64,000 bases of DNA from Streptomyces sp. NBC_01142 (GCF_026341125.1 NZ_JAPEOR010000002.1:3403001-3467000); one strand, 5' to 3'; positions 15,684 through 29,080 are shown, counted from the first letter of the stretch. The notes: generated from the sequence alone by a model not told the origin. Translations and numbers: made by a program.

Positions 15684-17954
15684 TTACTTGGCTGGTTCGG
15701 GTTCTGGTGTGTCGTGGGGTTCTTGGGTGGGGGTGGGGTCGGTGGGGGGTGTGCGTACGGAGTCGAGGAGCAGTTGTGCGACGTCGACGACTTGGAGGGT
15801 TTCTTTGGCCTGGCCGTCGTTCTTCTTGCCGTTGACGGAGTCGGTGAGCATGACGAGGCAGAAGGGGCAGGCGGTGGAGACGATGTCGGGGTTGAGGGAG
15901 AGGGCTTCGTCGACGCGTTCGGTGTTGATGCGTTTGCCGATGCGCTCTTCCATCCACATGCGGGCGCCGCCGGCGCCGCAGCAGAAGCCGCGTTCTTTGT
16001 GGCGGTGCATTTCCTGCTGGCGCAGGCCGGGGACGGCGGACATGATCTCGCGCGGGGGTGTGTAGATCTTGTTGTGGCGGCCCAGGTAGCAGGGGTCGTG
16101 GTAGGTGATCAGGCCGTCGACGGGTGTGACGGGGATGAGCCGGCCCTCGTCGATGAGGTGCTGGAGCAGCTGGGTGTGGTGGATGACTTCGAACTCGCCG
16201 CCCAGCTGGGGGTATTCGTTGGCGATGGTGTTGAAGCAGTGGGGGCAGGTCGCGACGATCTTCTTCGACGACTTGGGCTTCTTGGTCGTCTCGTCGTCGT
16301 CGTCTTCGCCGTAGGCCATGTTGAGCATGGCCACGTTTTCCTGGCCGAGCTGCTGGAAGAGGGGTTCGTTGCCCAGGCGGCGGGCGGAGTCGCCGGTGCA
16401 CTTCTCGTCGCCGCCCATGATGGCGAACTTGACGCCGGCGATGTGGAGCAGTTCGGCGAAGGCCTTGGTGGTCTTCTTGGCCCGGTCTTCCAGGGCGCCG
16501 GCGCAGCCGACCCAGTACAGGTATTCGATCTCGGTGAGGTCTTCGATGTCCTTGCCGACGATGGGGACCTCGAAGTCGACTTCCTTGGTCCATTCCACGC
16601 GCTGCTTCTTGGCCAGGCCCCAGGGGTTGCCCTTTTTCTCCAGGTTTTTGAGCATCGTGCCGGCCTCGGAGGGGAACGCGGACTCGATCATCACCTGGTA
16701 GCGGCGCATGTCGACGATGTGGTCGATGTGTTCGATGTCGACGGGGCACTGTTCCACGCAGGCGCCGCAGGTGGTGCAGGACCACAGGACGTCGGGGTCG
16801 ATGACGCCGTTTTCCTCGGCGGTGCCGATCAGCGGGCGCTCGGCCTCTGCCAGGGCGGCGGCGGGGACGTCCTTGAGAGCCTCGGCCGAAGCCTTCTCCT
16901 CGCCCTCCATGGTCTTGCCGCCGCCGGCCAGCAGATAGGGGGCCTTGGCGTGCGCGTGGTCGCGGAGCGACATGATGAGGAGTTTGGGGGAGAGGGGCTT
17001 GCCGGTGTTCCAGGCGGGGCACTGGGACTGGCAGCGGCCGCACTCGGTGCAGGTGGAGAAGTCGAGGATGCCCTTCCAGGAGAACTGCTCGACCTGGGAG
17101 ACGCCGAAGACGTCGTCCTCGCCCGGGTCCTCGAAGTCGATCTCCTTGCCGCCGGACGTCATCGGCAGCAGCGCGCCGAGGGCCGTGGAGCCGTCCGCGT
17201 TCCGCTTGAACCAGATGTTCGGGAAGCCGAGGAAACGGTGCCAGGCCACACCCATGTTGGTGTTGAGCGAGACCGTGATCATCCAGATCAGCGAGGTGCC
17301 GATCTTGATCATCGCGGTGAAGTAGATCAGCGTCTGGAGGGTGGCCAGGCTCAGGCCCTTGAAGGCCAGGACCAGCGGATACGAGACGAAGTACGCGGCT
17401 TCGTAGCCCTCGATGTGGTGGATCGCGCCCTCGAGCCCGCGCAGGGCGAGGATCGCGAGACCGATGGTGAGGATGACGTACTCGACGAAGTACGCCTGCC
17501 AGGCCTTGGAGCCGGCGAAGCGTGACTTGCGGCCGGCCCGCGAAGGCAGGTTCAGCAGCCGGATCGCCATCAGAGTGACGATGCCGACGACCGTCATCAG
17601 GCCGATGAACTCGATGTACATCTCGAAGGGCAGGAAGCCGCCGATGATCGGCAGCGTCCAGTCCGCCTGGAAGAGCTGTCCGTACGCCTGTGCCAGCGTC
17701 GGCGGCAGGGTGAGGAAGCCGATCGCCACGAACCAGTGGGCGAAGCCCACGATCCCCCAGCGGTTCATCCTCGTATGGCCGAGAAACTCCTTGGCCAGGA
17801 CGATCGTGCGCTGCTTGGGGTCGTCGGTACGGCTGCCCGCGGGCACGGACTGGCCGAGCCTGACGAAGCGGTAGATCTGCGCGACGGCTCGGGCGATGAG
17901 CGCAACGCCGACCACGGTCAGGACCAGCGACACGATGATCGCGGCGAGCTGCAT
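15684..17954 (-). CDS. Membrane (Fe-S)-binding oxidoreductase with two CCG domains
   Basis: A 756-residue protein. The N-terminal 260 residues have about five or six transmembrane helices, as in NarI/DUF3483-type quinone-linked modules. A dicluster ferredoxin region follows with two 4Fe-4S motifs, STCTECGRCQSQCP and CTTCGACVEQCP. Two cysteine-rich CCG domains end the protein (YWVGCAG, CPHCFNTIANEYP, HDPCYLGRHN, GFCCGAGG), as in heterodisulfide reductase and glycolate oxidase subunits. It probably moves electrons between a cytoplasmic donor and menaquinone. The C-terminal tail is Pro/Thr-rich. It is monocistronic with its own terminator; the donor is unknown. Confidence 0.85.
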   Translation of the reverse strand: MQLAAIIVSLVLTVVGVALIARAVAQIYRFVRLGQSVPAGSRTDDPKQRTIVLAKEFLGHTRMNRWGIVGFAHWFVAIGFLTLPPTLAQAYGQLFQADWTLPIIGGFLPFEMYIEFIGLMTVVGIVTLMAIRLLNLPSRAGRKSRFAGSKAWQAYFVEYVILTIGLAILALRGLEGAIHHIEGYEAAYFVSYPLVLAFKGLSLATLQTLIYFTAMIKIGTSLIWMITVSLNTNMGVAWHRFLGFPNIWFKRNADGSTALGALLPMTSGGKEIDFEDPGEDDVFGVSQVEQFSWKGILDFSTCTECGRCQSQCPAWNTGKPLSPKLLIMSLRDHAHAKAPYLLAGGGKTMEGEEKASAEALKDVPAAALAEAERPLIGTAEENGVIDPDVLWSCTTCGACVEQCPVDIEHIDHIVDMRRYQVMIESAFPSEAGTMLKNLEKKGNPWGLAKKQRVEWTKEVDFEVPIVGKDIEDLTEIEYLYWVGCAGALEDRAKKTTKAFAELLHIAGVKFAIMGGDEKCTGDSARRLGNEPLFQQLGQENVAMLNMAYGEDDDDETTKKPKSSKKIVATCPHCFNTIANEYPQLGGEFEVIHHTQLLQHLIDEGRLIPVTPVDGLITYHDPCYLGRHNKIYTPPREIMSAVPGLRQQEMHRHKERGFCCGAGGARMWMEERIGKRINTERVDEALSLNPDIVSTACPFCLVMLTDSVNGKKNDGQAKETLQVVDVAQLLLDSVRTPPTDPTPTQEPHDTPEPEPAK

Positions 17955-18083
17955 TTCGGGGCTCCTCGGGCCTGCGAGGGTGGGAATCAGCGACTGCTAC
18001 TAAGCGGTAACTTATGCAGTCCGTGCTGAGACTACCCACTTATTCCGCCGCACTGTAGCTGCGCACGCGGTGATCTGTGTCGC

Positions 18084-18620
18084 TCAGGCAACCCTGACCG
18101 AGCGGCGTCCGGCGACGGCCGCGGGGACCGTACGGGCCAGGATCAACAGGTCGAGTCCGAGCCAGTGCTGCTCCACATAATGCAGGTCGAGGACGGCCAT
18201 TTCCTCCCAGGGGAGCTCCGAACGTCCGCTGACCTGCCAGAGCCCGGTGATACCCGGGCGTACGCCGAGCCGGGCGCGGGCCGCGCCGACGGCCGGGCGG
18301 GAGCCCTGCGGGGGCAGCGGCCGCGGGCCGACCAGCGACATCTCGCCGCGTGCCACGTTGAGCAACTGCGGCAGCCCGTCGAGGAGGTGGCGGCGCAGCA
18401 GCCGTCCCGCGGGGGTGAGGTCGCGCACAGGTCCGGCCCGCCTCGTACGGAACGTCAGCATCGCAAAGGTCCGGCCGCCGAGGCCGGTCCGCTCTCTGCG
18501 GATGAGGACGGGGCCGGGCGAGGTCAGCGCGACGGCGACGGCGACGGTGAACAGCACCGGGGACAGGGCCAGCAGCAGGATCACACTGGCTGTCAGGTCG
18601 ACGGCTCGCTTGGCCGGCAT
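18084..18620 (-). CDS. Short undecaprenyl-phosphate sugar transferase
   Basis: A 178-residue WbaP/EpsE-type initiating glycosyltransferase. It has the N-terminal re-entrant helix (KRAVDLTASVILLLALSPV), SPGPVLIRRERTGLGGRTF, the LDGLPQLLNVARGEMSLVGPRP block and VRPGITGLWQVSGRSELPWEE. Length is slightly below the usual 200: the stretch between LTFRT and the GRLLRR helix is shortened, and the usual KFRSM is replaced by LTFRTRR. No other polysaccharide gene is nearby, so it is an orphan. It would load a sugar phosphate on the lipid carrier at the inner membrane face. Confidence 0.8.
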   Translation of the reverse strand: MPAKRAVDLTASVILLLALSPVLFTVAVAVALTSPGPVLIRRERTGLGGRTFAMLTFRTRRAGPVRDLTPAGRLLRRHLLDGLPQLLNVARGEMSLVGPRPLPPQGSRPAVGAARARLGVRPGITGLWQVSGRSELPWEEMAVLDLHYVEQHWLGLDLLILARTVPAAVAGRRSVRVA

Positions 18621-18776
18621 GGGCGCGCGCCCTTCATCACGACATCACGACATCACGACTGGTGTCACGATCAACGGTGATTGACCGCTTTTGCGGCTAC
18701 GACTCTCGCACGGTGAACGCCATGTGGGCAGGTGCGCCACGCGCGCGACGCAAGGGTGCACGTAAGAGCGGGATAA

Positions 18777-21382
<2,606 letters not shown>

Positions 21383-21412
21383 CGCAATGATCGTCCGAGA
21401 GGAGGGACGTCG

Positions 21413-22615
21413 ATGAACACCAAGGACTTCGTCGAGAAGGACTACTACAAGGTCCTCGGCGTCCCCAAGGACGCCACCGAGGCCGAGATCAAGAAGGCGT
21501 ACCGGAAGCTCGCCCGCGAGTTCCACCCGGACGCCAACAAGGGCGACGCCAAGGCCGAGGAGCGCTTCAAGGAGATCTCCGAGGCCAACGACATCCTCGG
21601 CGACCCCAAGCGGCGCAAGGAGTACGACGAGGCGCGCGCCCTCTTCGGCAACGGTGGCTTCCGCGCCGGGCCCGGTGGGCCCGGCGGCCCGGGCGGCAGC
21701 TTCAACTTCGACCTGGGCGACCTCTTCGGAGGCGCCCAGGGCGGGACGCAGGGTGGCGCCGGCGGCTTCGGCGGCGGGATCGGCGATGTGTTCGGCGGTC
21801 TGTTCAACCGCGGCGCCGGCACGGGTGCGGGTCCGGGTACGCGCACCCAGCCGCGCCGCGGCCAGGACATCGAGTCCGAGGTGACGCTCAGCTTCACCGA
21901 GGCGGTCGACGGGGCCACGGTCCCGCTGCGGATGTCCAGCTCGGCCGCGTGCAAGGCCTGTTCGGGCACCGGCGACAAAAACGGTACTCCTCGGGTGTGC
22001 CCGACCTGTGTCGGTACCGGCCAGGTCTCGCGCGGCGGCAGCGGCTCCTTCTCGCTGACCGATCCGTGCGTGGACTGCAAGGGCCGCGGGCTGATCGCCC
22101 AGGACCCCTGCGAGGTCTGCAAGGGCAGCGGGCGCGCCCGCTCCTCGCGCACCATGCAGGTCCGTATCCCCGCGGGCGTCTCCGACGGCCAGCGGATCCG
22201 GCTGCGCGGCAAGGGCGCCCCGGGCGAACGGGGCGGTCCGGCAGGCGATCTGTACGTCGTCGTGCATGTCGACGCGCACCCCGTGTTCGGCCGCAAGGGC
22301 GACAACCTCACGGTCACCGTGCCCGTCACCTACCCGGAGGCGGCGCTCGGCGGCGAGGTGAAGGTCCCGACCCTCGGCGGCCCCCCGGTCACGCTGAAAC
22401 TGCCCGCAGGGACGCCCAACGGCCGTACGATGCGGGCGCGGGGCAAGGGCGCGGTCCGTAAGGACGGCACCCGCGGCGACCTGCTGGTGACCGTCGAGGT
22501 CGCCGTTCCCGACGAGCTCAGCGACAAGGCGAAGGAAGCGTTGGAGGCCTACCGCGAAGCCACCGCGGAGGAGGACCCGCGGGCTGTGCTGTTCCAGGCC
22601 GCGAAGGGAGCATGA
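21413..22615 (+). CDS. dnaJ: Co-chaperone DnaJ
   Basis: A 400-residue type I Hsp40. The J domain (about 9-75) has the HPD motif in REFHPDANKGD. A Gly-rich linker follows, then the zinc finger (residues about 175-245) with CKACSGTGDK, CPTCVGTGQ, CVDCKGRG and CEVCKGSG, all eight Cys present, and the C-terminal substrate domain. GGAGGG precedes ATG 21413. It delivers unfolded clients and stimulates DnaK ATPase. Third gene of the HspR operon. Confidence 0.97.
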   Translation: MNTKDFVEKDYYKVLGVPKDATEAEIKKAYRKLAREFHPDANKGDAKAEERFKEISEANDILGDPKRRKEYDEARALFGNGGFRAGPGGPGGPGGSFNFDLGDLFGGAQGGTQGGAGGFGGGIGDVFGGLFNRGAGTGAGPGTRTQPRRGQDIESEVTLSFTEAVDGATVPLRMSSSAACKACSGTGDKNGTPRVCPTCVGTGQVSRGGSGSFSLTDPCVDCKGRGLIAQDPCEVCKGSGRARSSRTMQVRIPAGVSDGQRIRLRGKGAPGERGGPAGDLYVVVHVDAHPVFGRKGDNLTVTVPVTYPEAALGGEVKVPTLGGPPVTLKLPAGTPNGRTMRARGKGAVRKDGTRGDLLVTVEVAVPDELSDKAKEALEAYREATAEEDPRAVLFQAAKGA

Positions 22616-22616
22616 C

Positions 22617-23060
22617 ATGGACGGACGTCGCCGCAACCCTTACGAACTGACAGAAGAGTCGCCGGTGTACGTCATCTCGGTGGCGGCCCAGCTGTCGGGA
22701 CTCCACCCGCAGACCCTGCGGCAGTACGACCGGCTGGGCCTGGTCTCCCCGGGCCGTACGGCGGGCCGGGGCCGACGCTACTCCGCCCGTGACATCGAAC
22801 TGCTGCGCACCGTCCAGCAGTTGTCCCAGGACGAGGGCATCAACCTGGCCGGAATCAAGCGCATCATCGAACTGGAGAACCAGGTCGCGGCGCTTCAGCA
22901 GCGGGTTGCGGAGCTGTCGTCGGCAGTAGAGGGCGCGGCGGCGACGTTGCAACAGCGCGAGGCACAGGTGCACGCCTCCTACCGGCGTGATCTCGTGCCG
23001 TACCAGGATGTGCAGCAGGCGAGCGCGCTGGTGGTCTGGCGGCCCAAGCGCCCCGAGTGA
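22617..23060 (+). CDS. hspR: HspR, MerR-type heat-shock repressor
   Basis: A 147-residue MerR-family repressor. The helix-turn-helix and wing read YVISVAAQLSGLHPQTLRQ and YDRLGLVSPGRTAGRGRRYS; a coiled coil follows (IKRIIELENQVAALQQRV). It starts one base after the dnaJ stop. Known Streptomyces HspR binds HAIR sites with DnaK as corepressor; sites are present before dnaK (18779, 18831) and clpB (26394). A perfect terminator follows. Confidence 0.95.
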   Translation: MDGRRRNPYELTEESPVYVISVAAQLSGLHPQTLRQYDRLGLVSPGRTAGRGRRYSARDIELLRTVQQLSQDEGINLAGIKRIIELENQVAALQQRVAELSSAVEGAAATLQQREAQVHASYRRDLVPYQDVQQASALVVWRPKRPE

Positions 23061-23100
23061 CCCACGCGTTGTACGGGCCTGCCCCACGCGTTGTACGTCC

Positions 23101-23138
23101 GGACGGGCCGGGAGAGCATTCGCTCTCCCGGCCCGTCC
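23101..23138 (+). terminator. Terminator of the dnaK operon
   Basis: A perfect 17-bp stem beginning GGACGGGCCGGGAGAGC with an ATTC loop. Two CCCACGCGTTGTACG direct repeats precede it. It lies 41 bases after hspR. Confidence 0.9.
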
Positions 23139-23204
23139 GCGTTGTGCGGACTCCGGCACAGACAGGACGGCCGCGTGCGGGGCGTGGCGGAGGCGGTGTC
23201 CTGG

Positions 23205-23723
23205 CTAGGGGAGCGCGGTGCTGACCGCGTCGATTGCCATCATCCACATCGGCTGCCCGCCCGTGCCGAATGCCGCGGCCAGCGCATAGCCCAGCGAGGC
23301 GTCCAGCGGCTTCACCTCCGCGTCCTCGCGCCAGTCGGCCAGCACCCTTCCGTCGCCGTCCGAGGAGAAGTCCCCGATGTGCTTCCCGTCCCGGGTCAGC
23401 CTGCTGCTCGGGATGGAATCGGGGACCAGGCGGTACGACGCTCCGTCGTACTCCACGTCGACACGGTACGAGCGGCGGCTCAGCTTGCCCTTGGCCGGCG
23501 CCAGCTTCACCTCGGTCCCGTCGATCGTCAGAGTGAGCCGCTCGGGGTCACGGGTGCCGATGGCGATGTGATCGTCCACCTCCGCCCCCGGGGCGCGGGT
23601 CAGGGTGATGCGGGGGATCTGCTCCCCGTCCACCACCAGGGATTCCTGGCCGTCCAGTTGGACGCTGACCTCGCCGAAGAGGTCGTCGTGAGTGGAGGTG
23701 GGCGTGGGGGCTGTGTCGTTCAT
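23205..23723 (-). CDS. Conserved hypothetical protein
   Basis: A 172-residue soluble protein without signal peptide. It looks all-beta, with alternating strands (EVSVQLDGQESLVVDGEQI, RLTLTIDGTEVKLAP, GASYRLVPD) and a C-terminal helix (LGYALAAAFGTGGQPMWMM). ATG 23723 has GGACC upstream. No family name comes to mind, although the sequence looks like a real conserved actinobacterial protein. The frame extends upstream only as a low-complexity artefact. It is convergent with the dnaK operon. Confidence 0.65.
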   Translation of the reverse strand: MNDTAPTPTSTHDDLFGEVSVQLDGQESLVVDGEQIPRITLTRAPGAEVDDHIAIGTRDPERLTLTIDGTEVKLAPAKGKLSRRSYRVDVEYDGASYRLVPDSIPSSRLTRDGKHIGDFSSDGDGRVLADWREDAEVKPLDASLGYALAAAFGTGGQPMWMMAIDAVSTALP

Positions 23724-23941
23724 GAGGGTCCTTCGGTCCTTCAGTGGGTCAGAACTGACGGTGTGCCGGGGGTGGTTCGGCCCCGCGGTCGCCTGCGCTG
23801 TGGTCTGCTGCGCCGTGGTCAGCTCCTGGTGGCAATCATTCTTCTTCGGCGCCCCGTGAGTCCCCCGTGAGTCCCCCGTGAGTCCCCCTGAGCCGGCCCG
23901 GACCGGCCCGGACCGGCTCGGTCCGCCCGAGCCGGCCCGGG

Positions 23942-24925
23942 TCAGCCCTCGTGCTCCAGAATCGCCGACTGCGCGATGAGGTAGCCGAGTTGGGTCCGAC
24001 TGCCGCTGCCGAGCGCCGAGCCGAGCTTGGCGATATGGGCGCGGCAGGTGCGCACGTTCATCCCGAGGCGTCGCGCGATGGCCTCGTCGACATGGCCCTC
24101 GACGAGCAGCTTGGCGATCGAGCGCTGCACCCCCGTGATGCCGTCCATCTGCGGCCCGTACGAGATCTGCTCCTCCCATGGGATGGCGTGCAGCCAGAAC
24201 TGCTCGAAGACGCCCACGAGATACTCGACGATGCCCTTGTGCCGTAGCTCAAGTGCCGACAGACGGTCGCTGCTTGCCGGGATGAAGGCTACTTTCCGGT
24301 CGACAATGATCAGCCGGTCGATGATCTCCTCGAGCGTGCGCACCTCCACTCCGGACGGCCCCACCTGCTCCATGTACGAAAGCGTGGCCGGGTGGTGACG
24401 GGCCGTGTGCTGATAGAGGGTCCGCATTCGGACGCCGCGGTTGATAAGTGGCTCGACGCGACGCAGTGCCTTCTCCAGGATGTGTGGCTGTCGCCCACTG
24501 CCGGGCTGCACCGTGAGAAGCTCCTCCGAGCAATCTGCGGTGACTTGGTCGAGGGTTGTGTTGATGCGGTTGAGACCCTCGAGGACGGTAATTCCTTGTG
24601 GGACGGTGGAGTTCTGCGCGCTGAACGCCATGAATGGCTCAAGAGCATCGGTCAGAGACACGGTTCGACGTCGACGCTCTTGGATCTCCCGCTCAATGGG
24701 GTGTATCAGCTGTGTCAGCGCAGTGGTTGGCGGAACCGGACGCAGCCATTGAGCGTCGTCCGGGTCCGGGTGAAGCAGGGCGAGATCGAAGAGACAGGGT
24801 GTGGCCTCCGCCTCTGAGCGGGTGATTCGCCCCGTACGCAGGGCAGTGGTGTAAAGACCCTTCCCCGCCTCACACAGCTCGCCGTCCGTGTGAGGGTGTC
24901 CTGAATCGCCCTCTTTCGATGGCAT
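23942..24925 (-). CDS. TrmB-like/LuxR-type transcriptional regulator
   Basis: A 327-residue regulator. The N-terminal part (about 10-75: LCEAGKGLYTTALRTGRIT) is TrmB-like; the middle (INRGVRMRTLYQHTARHHP, LIIVDRKVAFIPAS) resembles the effector-sensing region of that group; the C-terminus is a LuxR/GerE HTH (VDEAIARRLGMNVRTCRAHI). ATG 24925 is preferred over ATG 24949 because AGGGGG lies just upstream. It is divergent from the GEPSWG-repeat peptide gene, about 125 bp start to start. It probably controls that gene and may sense its product or a processed peptide (inference). Confidence 0.75.
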   Translation of the reverse strand: MPSKEGDSGHPHTDGELCEAGKGLYTTALRTGRITRSEAEATPCLFDLALLHPDPDDAQWLRPVPPTTALTQLIHPIEREIQERRRRTVSLTDALEPFMAFSAQNSTVPQGITVLEGLNRINTTLDQVTADCSEELLTVQPGSGRQPHILEKALRRVEPLINRGVRMRTLYQHTARHHPATLSYMEQVGPSGVEVRTLEEIIDRLIIVDRKVAFIPASSDRLSALELRHKGIVEYLVGVFEQFWLHAIPWEEQISYGPQMDGITGVQRSIAKLLVEGHVDEAIARRLGMNVRTCRAHIAKLGSALGSGSRTQLGYLIAQSAILEHEG

Positions 24926-25051
24926 ATGCACCCCCTCAGGCTCCTGCATTACAGGAACATGATGCCTGCCGTCGCTGGTGCAAGCGTTCGGAGTGAGACA
25001 TCGTCTTATGCGCGGGGGAGGAGGAATGATCAGAAGAGGTGGAGATCGCCC

Positions 25052-25411
25052 ATGTCTAGGAAGCTTCGAGCTCTTTGTGCTCTTGCCGTGGCGGCGGCCG
25101 CGTTCGGTGCGGTTGCCTCCGGTGAGCCCTCCTGGGGTAGCTCTCCCGCCGGTGCGGTGACGGCGGCTCCCGGCGAACCGTCGTGGGGTGTTGCTCCCGC
25201 GGCCACCAAGGGTGAGCCGTCATGGGGTGTTGCTCCTGCGGCGAACCCCGGCGAACCGTCGTGGGGTGTTGCTCCCGCGGCCACCAAGGGTGAGCCCTCC
25301 TGGGGTGTTGCTCCTGCGGCGAACCCAGGTGAGCCGTCATGGGGTGTCGCACCTGCGGCCGCTCAGGGCGAGCCCTCGTGGGGCGTCGCTCCGGGCCTCG
25401 CGGACGCGTGA
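25052..25411 (+). CDS. Secreted tandem-repeat peptide precursor (GEPSWG repeats)
   Basis: A 119-residue product. A signal peptide (MSRKLRALCALAVAAAAFG, likely cut near AVA-SG) precedes seven GEPSWG copies. Six lie in an exact 13-residue period (39 bp, 25172-25405), GEPSWGVAPAA followed by TK, NP, TK, NP and AQ in turn; the first copy is divergent (GEPSWGSSPAG) and the last ends VAPGLADA. Ser codons of the SW pair vary (TCC, TCG, TCA) while the residues do not, which suggests selection on the peptide. AGGTGGAG lies 7-8 bases upstream of ATG 25052. The stop overlaps the next GTG. It could be a multicopy signal precursor, a RiPP-like substrate or a surface repeat; I know no named family. Confidence 0.8.
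   Translation: MSRKLRALCALAVAAAAFGAVASGEPSWGSSPAGAVTAAPGEPSWGVAPAATKGEPSWGVAPAANPGEPSWGVAPAATKGEPSWGVAPAANPGEPSWGVAPAAAQGEPSWGVAPGLADA
25172..25405 (+). repeat. Six 39-bp in-frame tandem repeats
   Basis: Units start at 25172, 25211, 25250, 25289, 25328 and 25367, each encoding GEPSWGVAP plus a short spacer. Units alternate between two versions (spacer TK versus NP), as if a 78-bp double unit had been duplicated. Confidence 0.95.
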
Positions 25412-25725
25412 CCGTTCCACCGGACGACCGGGTCTTTCGGCGCGAAATGGCTTCGGCTTATCGGTCGGGGTGGCATTTCATCGACCTCGTCACGGCAATC
25501 CCCCACCGTGGCGACTCGTTGATGGTCACCCTGTTCGGAGAGCCAGTGGTCGTGGCGCGTGAGGAGGACGAGGACGTCCGTGCCTACCGCTGCCTGCGCC
25601 GGCCCCGAGGAGCCCCGCAACCCGTCCGCTGTGCCATCCGGTACGGCATGATTTTCGTCAATCTTGATCAGCGCGACCACCAGCTGGTCGAGCCAGACAC
25701 CACCGCCACCCCCCGCAGTGCCTGA
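25408..25725 (+). CDS. Small Rieske-like protein lacking the His ligands
   Basis: A 105-residue protein coupled to the repeat peptide by a GTGA overlap. The layout matches a Rieske oxygenase N-terminal domain: SGWHFIDLVTAIPHRGD, LFGEPVVVAREED, YRCLRRPRGAPQ, VRCAIRYG and MIFVNLD. In true Rieske proteins the two ligand motifs read CxH and CxxH; here they read CLR and CAIR, with both His replaced by Arg. It therefore should not hold a 2Fe-2S cluster in the normal way. It may be a binding or partner protein for the peptide. The fold assignment is by eye and moderately secure. Confidence 0.62.
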   Translation: MTVPPDDRVFRREMASAYRSGWHFIDLVTAIPHRGDSLMVTLFGEPVVVAREEDEDVRAYRCLRRPRGAPQPVRCAIRYGMIFVNLDQRDHQLVEPDTTATPRSA

Positions 25726-25767
25726 GCGATTCCCCCGTCGTTGTAAATCGCTCAGGCGCTTCCCCCA

Positions 25768-25812
25768 CACAGCGGCGCCATCGTGGACCTGAAACACGAT
25801 GGCGCCGCTGTG
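25768..25812 (+). terminator. Terminator of the repeat-peptide operon
   Basis: A perfect 18-bp inverted repeat, CACAGCGGCGCCATCGTG and its complement, with a 9-base loop, lies 42 bases after the Rieske-like gene. Confidence 0.88.
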
Positions 25813-25833
25813 CTGTGTCTGTACAGGCTGACT

Positions 25834-25923
25834 CCGTGCGAGGTGGGTCCGTACCGACTGTGCCCGTACCGACTGTGCCCGTGCGGGGTGGGTCCGTGCG
25901 GGGTGGGTCCGTACGGGCCGGGT
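25834..25923. repeat. Six 15-bp tandem units
   Basis: 15-bp units beginning CCGTGCG or CCGTACC, ending GGTGGGT or GACTGTGC, lie between the terminator and the stop of the next minus-strand gene. There is no coding support. Confidence 0.8.
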
Positions 25924-25942
25924 GCGGGAGCAGGGGCGGTGA

Positions 25943-26359
25943 TCAGCCCCGCCCCATCGCCCGCTCGAGGACGATCTCGATGAGCACCCGGTCCGGATTG
26001 GGTGCCGGCGTCCGCTCGTAGCGCTCCGCGTAACGCCGTACCGCGTCCTCGATGAGCTCCGGCTCCGTGCGTACGGTCGCCCGCCCCTCCAGCGTCGCCC
26101 AGCGCCCTCGGTGGACCTGGCAGACGGCCACCCGTGCCCCGCCTCCGCCGCCCAGCCGGTCCGCAGCCAGGATGTTGGCCACCTTCGTGCTGCTCTTGTT
26201 GGTGATGATGCGGGCGAGCCCCGCCTCGGGGTCGTACGTCACGCCCACCGGCACCACGTGTGGGCTGCCGTCCGGGCGCGAGGTGGTGAGCGTGCACAGA
26301 TGGTATTCGCGCCAGAACGCAAGGTACTCGGGACTGGGGTTACGTACGTCTACGGCCAT
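25943..26359 (-). CDS. PPOX-class (flavin/F420-dependent) oxidoreductase
   Basis: A 138-residue split-barrel protein of the pyridoxamine-phosphate-oxidase-like superfamily. Typical pieces are WREYHLCTLTTSRPDGSPHVVPVGV (first strands), RIITNKSSTKVANI (cofactor phosphate binding) and GRWATLEGRATV. In actinobacteria many small members use F420, but the cofactor cannot be fixed from sequence. ATG 26359 is preferred; the open frame upstream runs into the clpB operator region. It is divergent from clpB. Confidence 0.82.
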   Translation of the reverse strand: MAVDVRNPSPEYLAFWREYHLCTLTTSRPDGSPHVVPVGVTYDPEAGLARIITNKSSTKVANILAADRLGGGGGARVAVCQVHRGRWATLEGRATVRTEPELIEDAVRRYAERYERTPAPNPDRVLIEIVLERAMGRG

Positions 26360-26393
26360 GCTCAGAAGGGTAGTCACGCCTACCGAATCGTTG

Positions 26394-26414
26394 CTTGAGT
26401 GCACTAGACTCAAC
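26394..26414. promoter_or_regulatory. HAIR operator of clpB
   Basis: CTTGAGT, seven bases, ACTCAAC: one mismatch from HAIR. It lies 79 bp before clpB and 35 bp before the start of the divergent oxidoreductase gene, so HspR could affect both. Confidence 0.85.
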
Positions 26415-26492
26415 TTTGTGCAGGTTCAATGAGTCAGAGTTGAGAGTCGGAAGAGCCAGCAGAGCCCTACCAGCAAGGAGGAGAGACCCCAC

Positions 26493-29078
<2,586 letters not shown>

Positions 29079-29080
29079 GC

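Noticed and set aside
15460..18039. 859-codon minus-strand frame over the Fe-S oxidoreductase
   Set aside because: Low-complexity His/Arg/Pro sequence; the other minus frame carries all Cys motifs and membrane helices.
23205..24179. N-terminal extension of the 23205 gene to 324 residues
   Set aside because: The added part is low-complexity repeat sequence in the gap; ATG 23723 fits better.
25172..25405. CRISPR array
   Set aside because: Repeats are directly adjacent, in frame and without unique spacers; they encode the GEPSWG peptide.
25752..26297. Minus-strand frame with YGP/HG repeats
   Set aside because: It is translation of the 15-bp tandem repeats and of a shadow frame over the PPOX-type gene.
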